Of a stretch of 11,519 nucleotides of DNA, positions 1 through 7,432 are shown one piece after another (within the stretch, counting starts at the first letter, position 1; every line of letters begins with the position of its first letter). Position numbers and translations under genes: made by a program. The notes beneath the pieces were generated by a model. It was not told the origin of the DNA and made no database searches. It saw only the letters and a list, made by a program, of their open reading frames with translations. The stretch is from Acidobacteriaceae bacterium (GTDB lineage: Bacteria > Acidobacteriota > Terriglobia > Terriglobales > Acidobacteriaceae). The stretch lies in assembly GCA_009781125.1 (NCBI GenBank), contig WQYS01000049.1, forward strand, positions 1 through 11,519, read 5' to 3'.

Positions 1-36
1 ACCACTTATATCGTTCCTGATGATTTTGTGGCATAG
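1..36 (+). CDS. Possible 3' end of an unidentified gene (partial)
   Basis: Reading frame 1 is open from the window edge and ends at TAG 34-36, giving TTYIVPDDFVA as the last eleven residues. The composition is plausible for a protein C-terminus, and a REP-like palindrome follows within 20 bp, as is usual just after gene ends. Eleven codons cannot identify a family, and an open frame this short occurs by chance. The sequence to the left is needed to decide. Confidence 0.2.
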   Translation, partial: TTYIVPDDFVA

Positions 37-47
37 AAGAAAAGATA

Positions 48-79
48 CAGGGATCCTTCGCTACGCTCAGGATGACGAC
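48..79. repeat. REP-like palindromic intergenic repeat
   Basis: ATCCT (53-57) and AGGAT (69-73) form an imperfect palindrome around GC-TAC-GC. On the minus strand it reads ATCCTGAGCGTAGCGAAGGAT, with tandem G.A mismatches inside the stem. The stretch from CAGG to GATGACGA resembles the right arm of the two larger repeats at 9848-9965 and 10663-10779 (CAGG-TCC-TC-CT-CG-TC-GGATGAC). I read it as a shorter or degenerate member of the same broad class. No transposase is nearby. The role is unknown; elements of this kind usually lie between genes and may affect transcript ends. Confidence 0.45.
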
Positions 80-241
80 TTTAAAGAAAATTGCAGTCTA
101 CAGTAAATCCGAAACTGCTATAATCCAGACGACGAATATCTACAACCTCAATCCACTCCTTGCCGCTCGCAACCATAACTGTTGGAGTGTATCGAAGGCC
201 AGTTTGGTGGCCTGGCGCATCCCCCACTCATGACGCGATAA

Positions 242-259
242 GAGTCGCCGCGGCGACTC
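242..259. repeat. 18-bp perfect GC-rich palindrome flanked by ACTCATGA direct repeats
   Basis: GAGTCGCCGCGGCGACTC is its own reverse complement. In RNA it would form a seven-pair stem closed by CGCG. ACTCATGA occurs at 226-233 and again at 256-263, exactly 30 bp apart, the second copy overlapping the palindrome's right end. It lies about 55 bp beyond the stop of the 11-heme cytochrome gene. It could help end or stabilise that transcript, but neither strand shows a U-rich tail. A protein binding site is equally possible. Confidence 0.4.
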
Positions 260-314
260 ATGAGCGCGGCACCCGCAGTGTTGACTATTTATTGAACATT
301 TCTCTCAATAAAAA

Positions 315-2225
315 TTAATGTTGAGGTTGATCTGTATCGGAGATTCTCTGACCTTCTACATCGGCCAGCGTCTCCGTATCCAGACCGTGCTCGTGTTTAT
401 AGTGTTCGACAGGCATCTTGCCGTCGTACCACGCCCAGTTCATCGGATATATATCCGAGTCGAAGATGACCTGGTAGAAGTGCCATATCACGATGGCAAA
501 GGTTGCGAGAATAGCTTCGTAGTAATGGATCACGGTAGCTACATCTACCATCCAGCCGGTAGTTTTATTCGCTACCCACACCTTGGCCCATAGCATGATG
601 CCGGTAAGTCCCATCAGAACGGTTCCCCAGACCAGCGCCCAGTACTCGGCCTTTTCGGCGTAGTTGAAACGTCCGAACTGCGGCCTCTCCTTTACCAGTC
701 CTAAGTGGTATCCGAGGGTGCGCACGGCGTCGAAGGCATCCTTCGGCAACGGAAAGATGTCGCGGATCATTCTGCGTCCTTCGCGCAGAGTCGCGAGGTA
801 GACAAGGTGATAGGCGCCCGCGCACAGCAGCACCACTCCGGCGACGCGGTGCACGATGCTGCGTACATGCTCGCTCATGCCCAGCAGTTGCGCGTACCAC
901 GAGTAGGGAAACTTCAAGGCGAAGCCCGTAATCACCAGCACGATGAAGCTGGTCAGCAAGACAAGGTGCTGCCAGCGCTGATTGGTAGTCATGCGCGGCA
1001 CGGTGGCGGTCACCATCCTGCGGCGGGCAATCGCCTTTCCGCGCCAGAGGACGATGTTGTGCAGCAGCATGGCTCCAAGCACGATCCAGATCAGAGCTAT
1101 ATAAATCCAGCGCGTCCACTTCACCACCTTCGTGCCCAGATCGCTGGGAGGAGCAGTAGGATTCAGATGGATCGGCGTCTGCGCGAACTTCTCCGTAGCT
1201 CCCTGATGGCACCGCCCGCAGGTCTGCGCCAGATTGGCGCGGTTGATCATCGAGTTGGGATCGCTCGACGGCAGAATGTTGTGTGTGCCATGACAACTGG
1301 CGCAGTTGGCCACGGTCACCGAGCCGCCCTGCGCGGCCAGGCCGTGATAGCTGTCGAAGTAACTGGCCACGCGGCCCGAGGCGAAGCCGAACTCCTGCGA
1401 GACGCGCACGCCTTCGTGGCAGCGGGCGCAGGTGTTCTGCGCCATGTTGCGCTCGGAGACCGGCGAGGTGGGCGCGTTGGCCTTCTGGATGGTGTGAATG
1501 CCGTGGCAATCGGTGCATGAGGGAGCCTGTCCGTTGCCACGCGCCAGCGCCTCGCCGTGAATGCTGGCCAGGAACGGCTGCTCTTCGTTGGCATGGCACC
1601 TGCCGCAGGTCGCGGGCACGTTGAAGCGGTTGATCTGCGATTTGGGATCGTTGGCGGGCAGGATTCCGTGCGAGTCGTGGCAATCCGTACATACGGCAGC
1701 CTTCTCGTTGCCCTGAGCCACAGCCTTGCCGTGTACGCTGTCCTGATAGGACTTGAACGGCTGCGTGGTCTGGCCCACGGATTGCATCAGCGCCGACTGT
1801 CCGTGGCACTTGCCGCAGGTCGCGGGGATGTTCTTGTGGCTGACAGGAGACGTTGCCTCGCTCGACGTCACTACCTCGTGCACGTTGCCGTGGCAGTCCG
1901 AGCAGGCCGCCGCCGCATTGCCCGATTTGGTCAACCTGGTATGAACGCTGTGACTGTAGGTGTTCTGCTCATCAGCATGGCACTGCTGGCAGGTGGGCTT
2001 CTGCGGGGCCGTCGTGTGAACTTCTGCTTTTTTTACGTCTGTATGGCAGTCCACACAGTTAAATGTGCCGTGAATCGAACTCTTGAACCTGCCCTCATCG
2101 ACAGCATCGTTGTGACACGTCAGGCAATCTTCGTTCTTCGGTTTCTGCGCGGCATAAGAGAGACTTGCCCATCCAAACACACCAAGGACAACGGCACTGA
2201 CAAGAACCTTCGTTTTACGGAACAT
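315..2225 (-). CDS. 11-heme c-type cytochrome fused to a C-terminal b-type cytochrome membrane domain
   Basis: Likely an inner-membrane electron-transfer protein linking the quinone pool to periplasmic acceptors. The 636 residues start with a signal peptide (1 to ~25, ending SYAA). Eleven CXXCH motifs follow, with first Cys at 34, 57, 79, 108, 137, 179, 207, 237, 266, 308 and 336. The last eight form four similar diheme units (S-x-HG ... C-x-DCHG-x-H ... TCGxCH). Residues ~371-588 carry five predicted membrane helices with His 389, 420, 459, 473, 568 and 582 as possible b-heme ligands, like cytochrome b561/FdnI-type subunits. The soluble tail runs from DSDIYPMNW onward. This order of multiheme c then b domain recalls Geobacter CbcL, which I recall as having nine c-hemes. 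It is the second gene of a minus-strand pair after the NapC-like gene. No clear Shine-Dalgarno sequence precedes the ATG. Acceptor and donor are inferred; the domain calls are firm. Confidence 0.9.
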   Translation of the reverse strand: MFRKTKVLVSAVVLGVFGWASLSYAAQKPKNEDCLTCHNDAVDEGRFKSSIHGTFNCVDCHTDVKKAEVHTTAPQKPTCQQCHADEQNTYSHSVHTRLTKSGNAAAACSDCHGNVHEVVTSSEATSPVSHKNIPATCGKCHGQSALMQSVGQTTQPFKSYQDSVHGKAVAQGNEKAAVCTDCHDSHGILPANDPKSQINRFNVPATCGRCHANEEQPFLASIHGEALARGNGQAPSCTDCHGIHTIQKANAPTSPVSERNMAQNTCARCHEGVRVSQEFGFASGRVASYFDSYHGLAAQGGSVTVANCASCHGTHNILPSSDPNSMINRANLAQTCGRCHQGATEKFAQTPIHLNPTAPPSDLGTKVVKWTRWIYIALIWIVLGAMLLHNIVLWRGKAIARRRMVTATVPRMTTNQRWQHLVLLTSFIVLVITGFALKFPYSWYAQLLGMSEHVRSIVHRVAGVVLLCAGAYHLVYLATLREGRRMIRDIFPLPKDAFDAVRTLGYHLGLVKERPQFGRFNYAEKAEYWALVWGTVLMGLTGIMLWAKVWVANKTTGWMVDVATVIHYYEAILATFAIVIWHFYQVIFDSDIYPMNWAWYDGKMPVEHYKHEHGLDTETLADVEGQRISDTDQPQH

Positions 2226-2305
2226 GGCTCTGGCAGGCTAAACCTTGGGATGTATTGTTCGCTGTGACAACAATCACATGGATGATATTGATGATCCAGT
2301 CGGAT

Positions 2306-2322
2306 GAGCGCCCTTGGCGCTC
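2306..2322 (-). other. Perfect hairpin between the two cytochrome genes
   Basis: GAGCGCC (2306-2312) and GGCGCTC (2316-2322) form a seven-pair stem with a three-base loop, only three bases past the TAG of the NapC-like gene. On the transcribed minus strand the stem is followed by ATCCGACTGG, not a U-run, so it is unlikely to be a full intrinsic terminator. It may set the 3' end or stability of the upstream cistron and so the ratio of the two cytochromes. The rest of the 100-bp gap shows nothing else clear. Confidence 0.5.
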
Positions 2323-2325
2323 TTT

Positions 2326-3756
2326 CTACTGAATCCCCAGGTCTGCGAGCGGCTTCGGACTGGCCTCGTCCTGAGCCAGCAGGTTGTGGCACAGCGAACA
2401 GTCGTTGCTGATGGTTTTGCCGTCCTTCGATGTGTGGCTGCCATCGTGACACCGGAAACAGCCGCCCTCCATGGCCGTGCCGTTGTGGCCTACGTTGTTG
2501 GGATAGGTTCCCCAGGCCACCTTCATCTTCGGAAATACGTTGCGGCTATAGATCGCCACCAGCGTTCTGGCTGCCTGGTCGATGTCGGCGCGCTGGCTGC
2601 TCCATACCGCTGGGTACTGGGTGCGGTAGAACTCCTCCAGGCCAGCGGTGATCTTCTGCGCTGCCTCCTGCTGCGAGCCGTACTCGGCCTGGATCAGCTC
2701 CAGAGCTTTTTTGTTAACAAATGGCAGCGACGCGCTGGGGCTTCCGTTCACCATGGCTTCGTTGATGGCAGCCTGCGGCGTCTGGAAGATGTGGGTCGCC
2801 TGATTGTGGCAGTCCATGCAGTCCATCAGACGGGTCACGCCCTTCACCGGACCCTTCCAGTCCGTGCTCACGTACTGCGTGGTGGAGCCGTCGGAATTGC
2901 GCTGATTCACGGCGATGATCTGCTGATTGCTGGCGTCGGTGGCAACGTACTCGTACTGGTTGAGGTGATGGCCGTGGATGCCGCTCAGGTGCGAGAGCGA
3001 ATCCACGCCGCCGAGATGAAGCACCAGGACCGTCTTCGTCATGGAGTTCTTCTCGTCTTCGGCGAAGGAGGTCTTCACCAGCAGCTTCTCGCCGACGAAG
3101 TGGGTGGGGTTGTGGCACTGCTCGCAGGTGGCTCGCGCCGGGCGCAGCGTCGATAGCGAGGTGCGGATCGGCCTCGGATAGGTGCCGAAGGTTACCTCGA
3201 TCACCTGCTTGGTGCCGTTGATCTTGGCGTTGATCGCCGCGCGCAGACCCGATCCGATATGACAGTCCACGCAGGCCACATGCGAATGCGGCGAGGCCTG
3301 ATAGGCCGCCCACTGCGGGGCCATCACATGGCAGGTCGAGCCGCAGAAGCCGGGCGAATCCATATGCGACAGGCCGCGATAGCTGGCCGTGCCGACAATG
3401 ATAAAGTTCACCAGCGTGATGGCGAGCACCAGCAGAATTCCACGGCGGAAGAACGGGTCGCGCAGGCTGATCTCAGGATAGACGCTCGGCAGCTCGCCGC
3501 GCCGGGCCAGCTTCCTGCGCCGGAGCCAGCTTCCCAGCGGGATCAGGATCAGGCCCAGAACGAACAAGGCCGGAATAAAGATGTTCAGGACAAGCCCCAG
3601 ATAGGGGTTCGTCGGTCCGCTGTGCCCGAAGAGCGTGACGACCCAGAAGCCAATCAGCACCAGCGCGCAGGCGGTGGCAAGCGCTCCGCCGGTGAGGCTG
3701 ATGAGGTTGTTTCCGAAAAAGAGAACCCGGTGGAAGAAGCTCTTTGAATTGTCCAT
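2326..3756 (-). CDS. NapC/NirT-family membrane-anchored multiheme cytochrome c (six heme sites)
   Basis: Probable quinol dehydrogenase passing electrons from menaquinol to periplasmic cytochromes. Read from ATG 3756 it has 476 residues. Three predicted membrane helices lie at ~17-43, 52-78 and 105-125. Heme sites follow at C138-GST-C142-H143 (a CX3CH spacing), then CXXCH at 162, 211, 313, 433 and 453. Met145 in CHVM matches the H-x-M pattern of the first heme of NapC/NrfH proteins. Between hemes 3 and 4 is a ~100-residue stretch rich in His (H247, H256, H261, H263, H264). It is longer than classical tetraheme NapC/NrfH and closer in scale to ImcH-like members. The frame extends to ATG 3828, but those 24 residues look non-native. 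ATG 3765 is an alternative, and no start has a clear Shine-Dalgarno. It is the first gene of the cytochrome pair. Confidence 0.88.
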   Translation of the reverse strand: MDNSKSFFHRVLFFGNNLISLTGGALATACALVLIGFWVVTLFGHSGPTNPYLGLVLNIFIPALFVLGLILIPLGSWLRRRKLARRGELPSVYPEISLRDPFFRRGILLVLAITLVNFIIVGTASYRGLSHMDSPGFCGSTCHVMAPQWAAYQASPHSHVACVDCHIGSGLRAAINAKINGTKQVIEVTFGTYPRPIRTSLSTLRPARATCEQCHNPTHFVGEKLLVKTSFAEDEKNSMTKTVLVLHLGGVDSLSHLSGIHGHHLNQYEYVATDASNQQIIAVNQRNSDGSTTQYVSTDWKGPVKGVTRLMDCMDCHNQATHIFQTPQAAINEAMVNGSPSASLPFVNKKALELIQAEYGSQQEAAQKITAGLEEFYRTQYPAVWSSQRADIDQAARTLVAIYSRNVFPKMKVAWGTYPNNVGHNGTAMEGGCFRCHDGSHTSKDGKTISNDCSLCHNLLAQDEASPKPLADLGIQ

Positions 3757-3905
3757 TTGCGGCATATCGCATATAGTACAGCCTTTTGGCCGCAGAGCGG
3801 TGTGACATAAATCGCCAGGGCGGCGCATGGCTCGATTGGTGGATGCGGTATGAATCGAATCGATGCGATAATCTACCTTAACCCATTACAAGCAGGCAGG
3901 AACCA
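3757..3905. promoter_or_regulatory. Divergent promoter region between the cytochrome pair and the GH2 gene
   Basis: About 150 bp separate the two divergent starts, so both promoters should lie here. Rightward, GATAAT at 3867-3872 is a good -10 about 34 bp before the GH2 ATG, but no convincing -35 stands 16-18 bp upstream. Leftward, TACTAT (complement of 3773-3778) could be a -10; transcription would then begin near 3766, almost on the alternative ATG at 3765. No regulator binding site is recognised. Confidence 0.35.
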
Positions 3906-6900
3906 ATGAACAGGCTTTTTGCAGGATGCATCCCCTTTCTTCTGGCAGTCGCGGCTTTACCCGCATGGGCCAGCCAGACCAGGACCGCAGACGGCGCCAC
4001 GGGTAACACCGAGATCCTGCTGAGCGATTCGGCATGGAAATTGAAGTCGTTTCCCATGGACTCTGGAGAGGAGCAAAAGGCTTACGCGCCCGGCTTTGAC
4101 GAGAGCGGCTTCAAGGCGGTATCCGTGCCGGCTGAGATTCAGCTGTCGACCGGCCTCACGGGGATGGAGCTCTACCGGCAGAGAAAAGAGATCTCGCTGA
4201 TTAACAAGAGCGAGTGGTGGTACCGCAAGAGCTTCACCGGCCCCAAGCTGCAAAACGGAGAACGGGTGCGTCTGGTCTTCGACCGCTCGGACTACTTCAC
4301 GTCGGTATGGCTGAACGGCGAAAAGCTCGGCGACCACGAGGGCGCATATACGAGCTTCTCCTTCGACGTTACCTCAAAGATCAAGCAGGGTGGGACAAAT
4401 GTACTGGCAGTGAAGGTGACCTCCCCGTGGCTGCCCAAAGGCCGTAGTCTTATTGAATACAACAAGAGCAGTTTTACGCTGTCTGCGCCAGACTGGAACT
4501 CGCAAGGCATCTCCCATTATCCCTATGTGATGAGTTTCCAGTGGAACGGTGTTCCCGCAAGCGGGAACGCCGCGATGACGATCGGATTGACCGGTGACGT
4601 GAAGCTGGTGACCGTGCCCGAACGCAGTATTGACGATCTTTATGTCTATACGAAGTCGCTCAACCCGGACGGCAGCGCCACGCTGGCCATCTCCGGCACG
4701 GTCCGCAACGATGGCAGCGGCGACGCGCAAGGATCGGTGAACCTGAAGCTGCGTCCTGAAAACTTCACCGGCGACGCCGAGCAACTGCCGCGGCAGGAGC
4801 TGACACTCAAGCCGGGAACGAACGATTTCAGCCTTGAATTCACGGTCAAGAACCCGAAGCTATGGTGGACCTGGGACCAGGGCCCGCAGAACCTGTACAA
4901 GCTGACGGCAACGCTGGATGCGCCGGGTCAGGCGGCGCACTCCAAAGCCGTGACCGTGGGCATACGCACCTTTACCCGTGAGCCGGGTATGAGCTACTGG
5001 CTCAACGGCAGACATTTCTTCCTGAAGGGTGTCTGGTATCCGATGCAGAGCTTCTATAGCTCCACGGATACGCGGGCGGCGTATCGCACCGGTCTGATAT
5101 TGCTCCGGGCCGCTAACGCCAATTTCATGGTCAATCAGGTCATCGAAAAAGCCAGCTTCTACGATCTTTGCGACGAGTTGGGTCTACTGGTCTTTACGCA
5201 GATGCCGTTCAACCAGGTTGGGCCCTACCAGGTGCTGGAACCCGATAACCCGCGGCGAGATATCTTCCTGAAGACAGCGATGGAGTTCGGTGCCGATATA
5301 CTTCGCGAAAACCGGAACCATCCCTCGATCGGGATGTGGTCTCCGCTGGCCGAATCCAGAGTGGCAGCCCAGGCGCAGAAGGGCTACTACGAACCTCTCT
5401 ACGAAGGCATGCGCGAGGTCGTCGAGAAGCTATCGCCCGGCACCATCTATCAGACCAGCTACTGCGACGACGGCGAAGATCATATATGGACGGCAACGGC
5501 TGGTTACTTCGAATACGGAGACTACCGCAATCACTATGATTTTGCGCCGGCCTTCGTCTCCGAATACGGCAGTCAGGCCATGAGTTCTTACGAGAACCTG
5601 CATAAGTGGATCCCGCTGGACGACGTGTGGTCGGAAAAGAATCCAAGGAAGCCTGGATGGTTCAATCTGCCCATGAACATCACCGAGAATGCCTACCCGG
5701 CGTCAACCATGATTCAGGATTTCCACAGTCTGCTCAACTGGCCGCTGAAGATGGTCGATACCGATCCGCGGTCGGCGAAGGATATGGTGGAGGCGTCGCA
5801 GCTTTATCAGGCCTTCGTGATGCGCTACGCCTCGGATGCCTTCCGGCGCAAGAAGTACAACCCGATCCAGGGAACGCGGTGGTGGGCGTATCGCGACCCG
5901 GCGCCGGGATATCAGTGGGGCTTCCTCGATCACGACAGCGTACCGAAGATGGCGTACTACTCGTTTAAGAAATCGATGGCTCCGCTGGCAGTAAGCCTTG
6001 CGTTCAAAAATGAATTAGAGGGTCTGCCGAACGGGGACTCGCAGTCTGGCAGTAGCAACGTTCACATCCCGGTGGTGGTGGTAAACGATCACCTGACAGA
6101 GGTTCCGCTGGAGGTGAAGACCGAAGTCCTGGACCTGAAGGGCAACGTGGTCTACTCGCAGACGAACAAGGCCACGGTTGGCGCGGACAGCACTAAAACC
6201 GTCGATGTTCTGAACTGGACAGTGCCCGGGGTACCTGCGACGGAGGTTTACGCGCTGCGGGCCACGGTTCAGCAGCAGAACGGCGATCAGCACGCGGAGA
6301 GCAGAATCTATCTGAAGGTGAAGTCGTATGCGAACCAGATGCCGAAGCTGGACAAGAAGGTTCGCGTGCTGCTGATCTCCACCCACAGGTACGGCGGAGC
6401 CCTGGCGAATGATCTGCGCGACGTGGGCGTGGACTTAGATGTTATCGATCAGGAGCAGCTGGACCGCCTCGGCGAGCTGCGCAATGCCGTGGAGCTTGAG
6501 AAGAAGTACGACGTGATCTGGCTTGGTTCGTTCGAGGCACTCTGGAAGGTGCTGGACGACGACATGGCCGAAGGCGTGGCGCAGGCCGTGAAGGATGGCG
6601 TGGGCTTCGTCCACACCGGCAGCGAGAGCAGCTTCCACGGCGGCGATACGATGGCGTCGTGCCTGGACTTCACTAAGCTGGCGGATGTGCTTCCGGTGAA
6701 GGTCCGCGAGGCGCACGACGATATAGACCTGCTGAACACGAGCAAAGATCTACGTGTTTTTGCCAGCGGATGGACGGATGCGGGGCTGAAGCAAATGGGC
6801 GTAGCGAGCTTCAACGAAGTGGAGACGAAGCCCGGCAGCGATGTCGTTATGAAGTTCATGGACTGGCCGCTGCTGGTCACGGGGCTCTACGGCAAAGGGC

Positions 6901-7400
6901 ACACGGTCGCTTTCATGGGATACACGCCGTATGACAACAAGTCAGACGAAGCGACCTGGCGAGCCCTGTACTCGCAGATGCTGCTGGCGGCAACGGGCGA
7001 AAATCCCCAGTATCGCTATGCATGGGTGATGGGTAACGAAAAGCCGGTCTTCCAGTTGCTGAAGGAGCAGCCGGAGGCCAGCGTGAAGGCCACGCCTGCG
7101 GCGATTGCGTCCACGGCAAAGAACGGCACGGCCAGCTTCAAGGTCGAGGTTGCCAACGGCGGCAGCTTCGCGCGTCTGCTGCGCATGCGCATCGAGTGGA
7201 ACGACGCCATGTCACATGAACCGATCGTAATGTACGGCGACAACTACTTCGATCTCTTTCCTCATGAGAGCAAGGAGGTAGCAGTAGACGTGGCCATGCC
7301 GGAGGGCTTCACGGGAACGGCCAGGGGAACGTTGATTTTGGAAGGAACGAACGTACCGGAAAGCCGGATTCCGGTCAGCCTGAGCGCAACCGGGCAGTAA
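3906..7400 (+). CDS. Secreted GH2 glycoside hydrolase (beta-mannosidase / exo-glucosaminidase-like) with an amidotransferase-like domain
   Basis: Likely an exo-acting beta-glycosidase in the cell envelope or outside the cell; substrate unknown. Of 1164 residues, 1-22 form a signal peptide (cut after AWA). A sugar-binding beta-sandwich (~40-175) and an Ig-like domain (~240-355) precede the TIM barrel (~362-690). The candidate acid/base is Glu483 in NHPSIGMWSPLAES and the candidate nucleophile Glu553 in FVSEYGSQ. An Ig-like domain (~695-805) is followed by an alpha/beta domain (~817-1030, KVRVLLISTHRYGG to VAFMGYTPY) that looks like a class I amidotransferase/ThuA fold. The final beta domain (~1060-1164) contains YGDNYFDLFPHES, resembling the C-terminal Ig domain of exo-glucosaminidases. 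AGGAA at 3898-3902 sits just before the ATG. GH2 membership is firm; the exact activity is not. Confidence 0.87.
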   Translation: MNRLFAGCIPFLLAVAALPAWASQTRTADGATGNTEILLSDSAWKLKSFPMDSGEEQKAYAPGFDESGFKAVSVPAEIQLSTGLTGMELYRQRKEISLINKSEWWYRKSFTGPKLQNGERVRLVFDRSDYFTSVWLNGEKLGDHEGAYTSFSFDVTSKIKQGGTNVLAVKVTSPWLPKGRSLIEYNKSSFTLSAPDWNSQGISHYPYVMSFQWNGVPASGNAAMTIGLTGDVKLVTVPERSIDDLYVYTKSLNPDGSATLAISGTVRNDGSGDAQGSVNLKLRPENFTGDAEQLPRQELTLKPGTNDFSLEFTVKNPKLWWTWDQGPQNLYKLTATLDAPGQAAHSKAVTVGIRTFTREPGMSYWLNGRHFFLKGVWYPMQSFYSSTDTRAAYRTGLILLRAANANFMVNQVIEKASFYDLCDELGLLVFTQMPFNQVGPYQVLEPDNPRRDIFLKTAMEFGADILRENRNHPSIGMWSPLAESRVAAQAQKGYYEPLYEGMREVVEKLSPGTIYQTSYCDDGEDHIWTATAGYFEYGDYRNHYDFAPAFVSEYGSQAMSSYENLHKWIPLDDVWSEKNPRKPGWFNLPMNITENAYPASTMIQDFHSLLNWPLKMVDTDPRSAKDMVEASQLYQAFVMRYASDAFRRKKYNPIQGTRWWAYRDPAPGYQWGFLDHDSVPKMAYYSFKKSMAPLAVSLAFKNELEGLPNGDSQSGSSNVHIPVVVVNDHLTEVPLEVKTEVLDLKGNVVYSQTNKATVGADSTKTVDVLNWTVPGVPATEVYALRATVQQQNGDQHAESRIYLKVKSYANQMPKLDKKVRVLLISTHRYGGALANDLRDVGVDLDVIDQEQLDRLGELRNAVELEKKYDVIWLGSFEALWKVLDDDMAEGVAQAVKDGVGFVHTGSESSFHGGDTMASCLDFTKLADVLPVKVREAHDDIDLLNTSKDLRVFASGWTDAGLKQMGVASFNEVETKPGSDVVMKFMDWPLLVTGLYGKGHTVAFMGYTPYDNKSDEATWRALYSQMLLAATGENPQYRYAWVMGNEKPVFQLLKEQPEASVKATPAAIASTAKNGTASFKVEVANGGSFARLLRMRIEWNDAMSHEPIVMYGDNYFDLFPHESKEVAVDVAMPEGFTGTARGTLILEGTNVPESRIPVSLSATGQ

Positions 7401-7432
7401 GGGCGCGCGAACTCTGTAAGCTGTTGATTTGA

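Larger units (their letters stand above)
37..314. other. Intergenic region with no recognised gene
   Basis: No frame codes convincingly here. Besides the REP-like element, the plus strand has TGC-TATAAT at 116-124, a perfect extended -10 box without a well-spaced -35. Rightward from there are CACTCC/GGAGTG (154-159 with 184-189), AGGCCA/TGGCCT (196-201 with 208-213) and the 18-bp palindrome at 242-259. A small structured RNA starting near 131 is possible but unproven. TTGACT at 281-286 has no good -10 partner. For the minus-strand cytochrome mRNA this is the 3' flank; just after the stop codon there is no hairpin followed by a T-run. Confidence 0.4.

Noticed and set aside
281..309. TTGACT as a -35 element of a rightward promoter antisense to the cytochrome gene
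   Set aside because: The sequence 17-18 bp downstream (CTCAAT/TCAATA) is a poor -10.
705..1520. 271-residue open frame on the plus strand
   Set aside because: Antisense to the 11-heme cytochrome; no recognisable motifs, and explained by GC-rich codon bias.
565..1809. 414-residue open frame on the minus strand within the 11-heme cytochrome gene
   Set aside because: It is a +1/+2 shadow of the real frame; its protein is rich in Arg, Gln and Pro without domains, while the overlapping frame has 11 heme motifs.
2314..3156. 280-residue open frame on the plus strand
   Set aside because: Antisense to the NapC-like gene, which has clear heme motifs and membrane helices; no family features in the antisense product.
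3757..3828. 24-residue N-terminal extension of the NapC-like protein, including a C-x-x-C pair
   Set aside because: No ribosome binding site before ATG 3828; the segment lies in the divergent promoter region, and the shorter start gives the usual short N-terminus before the first membrane helix.
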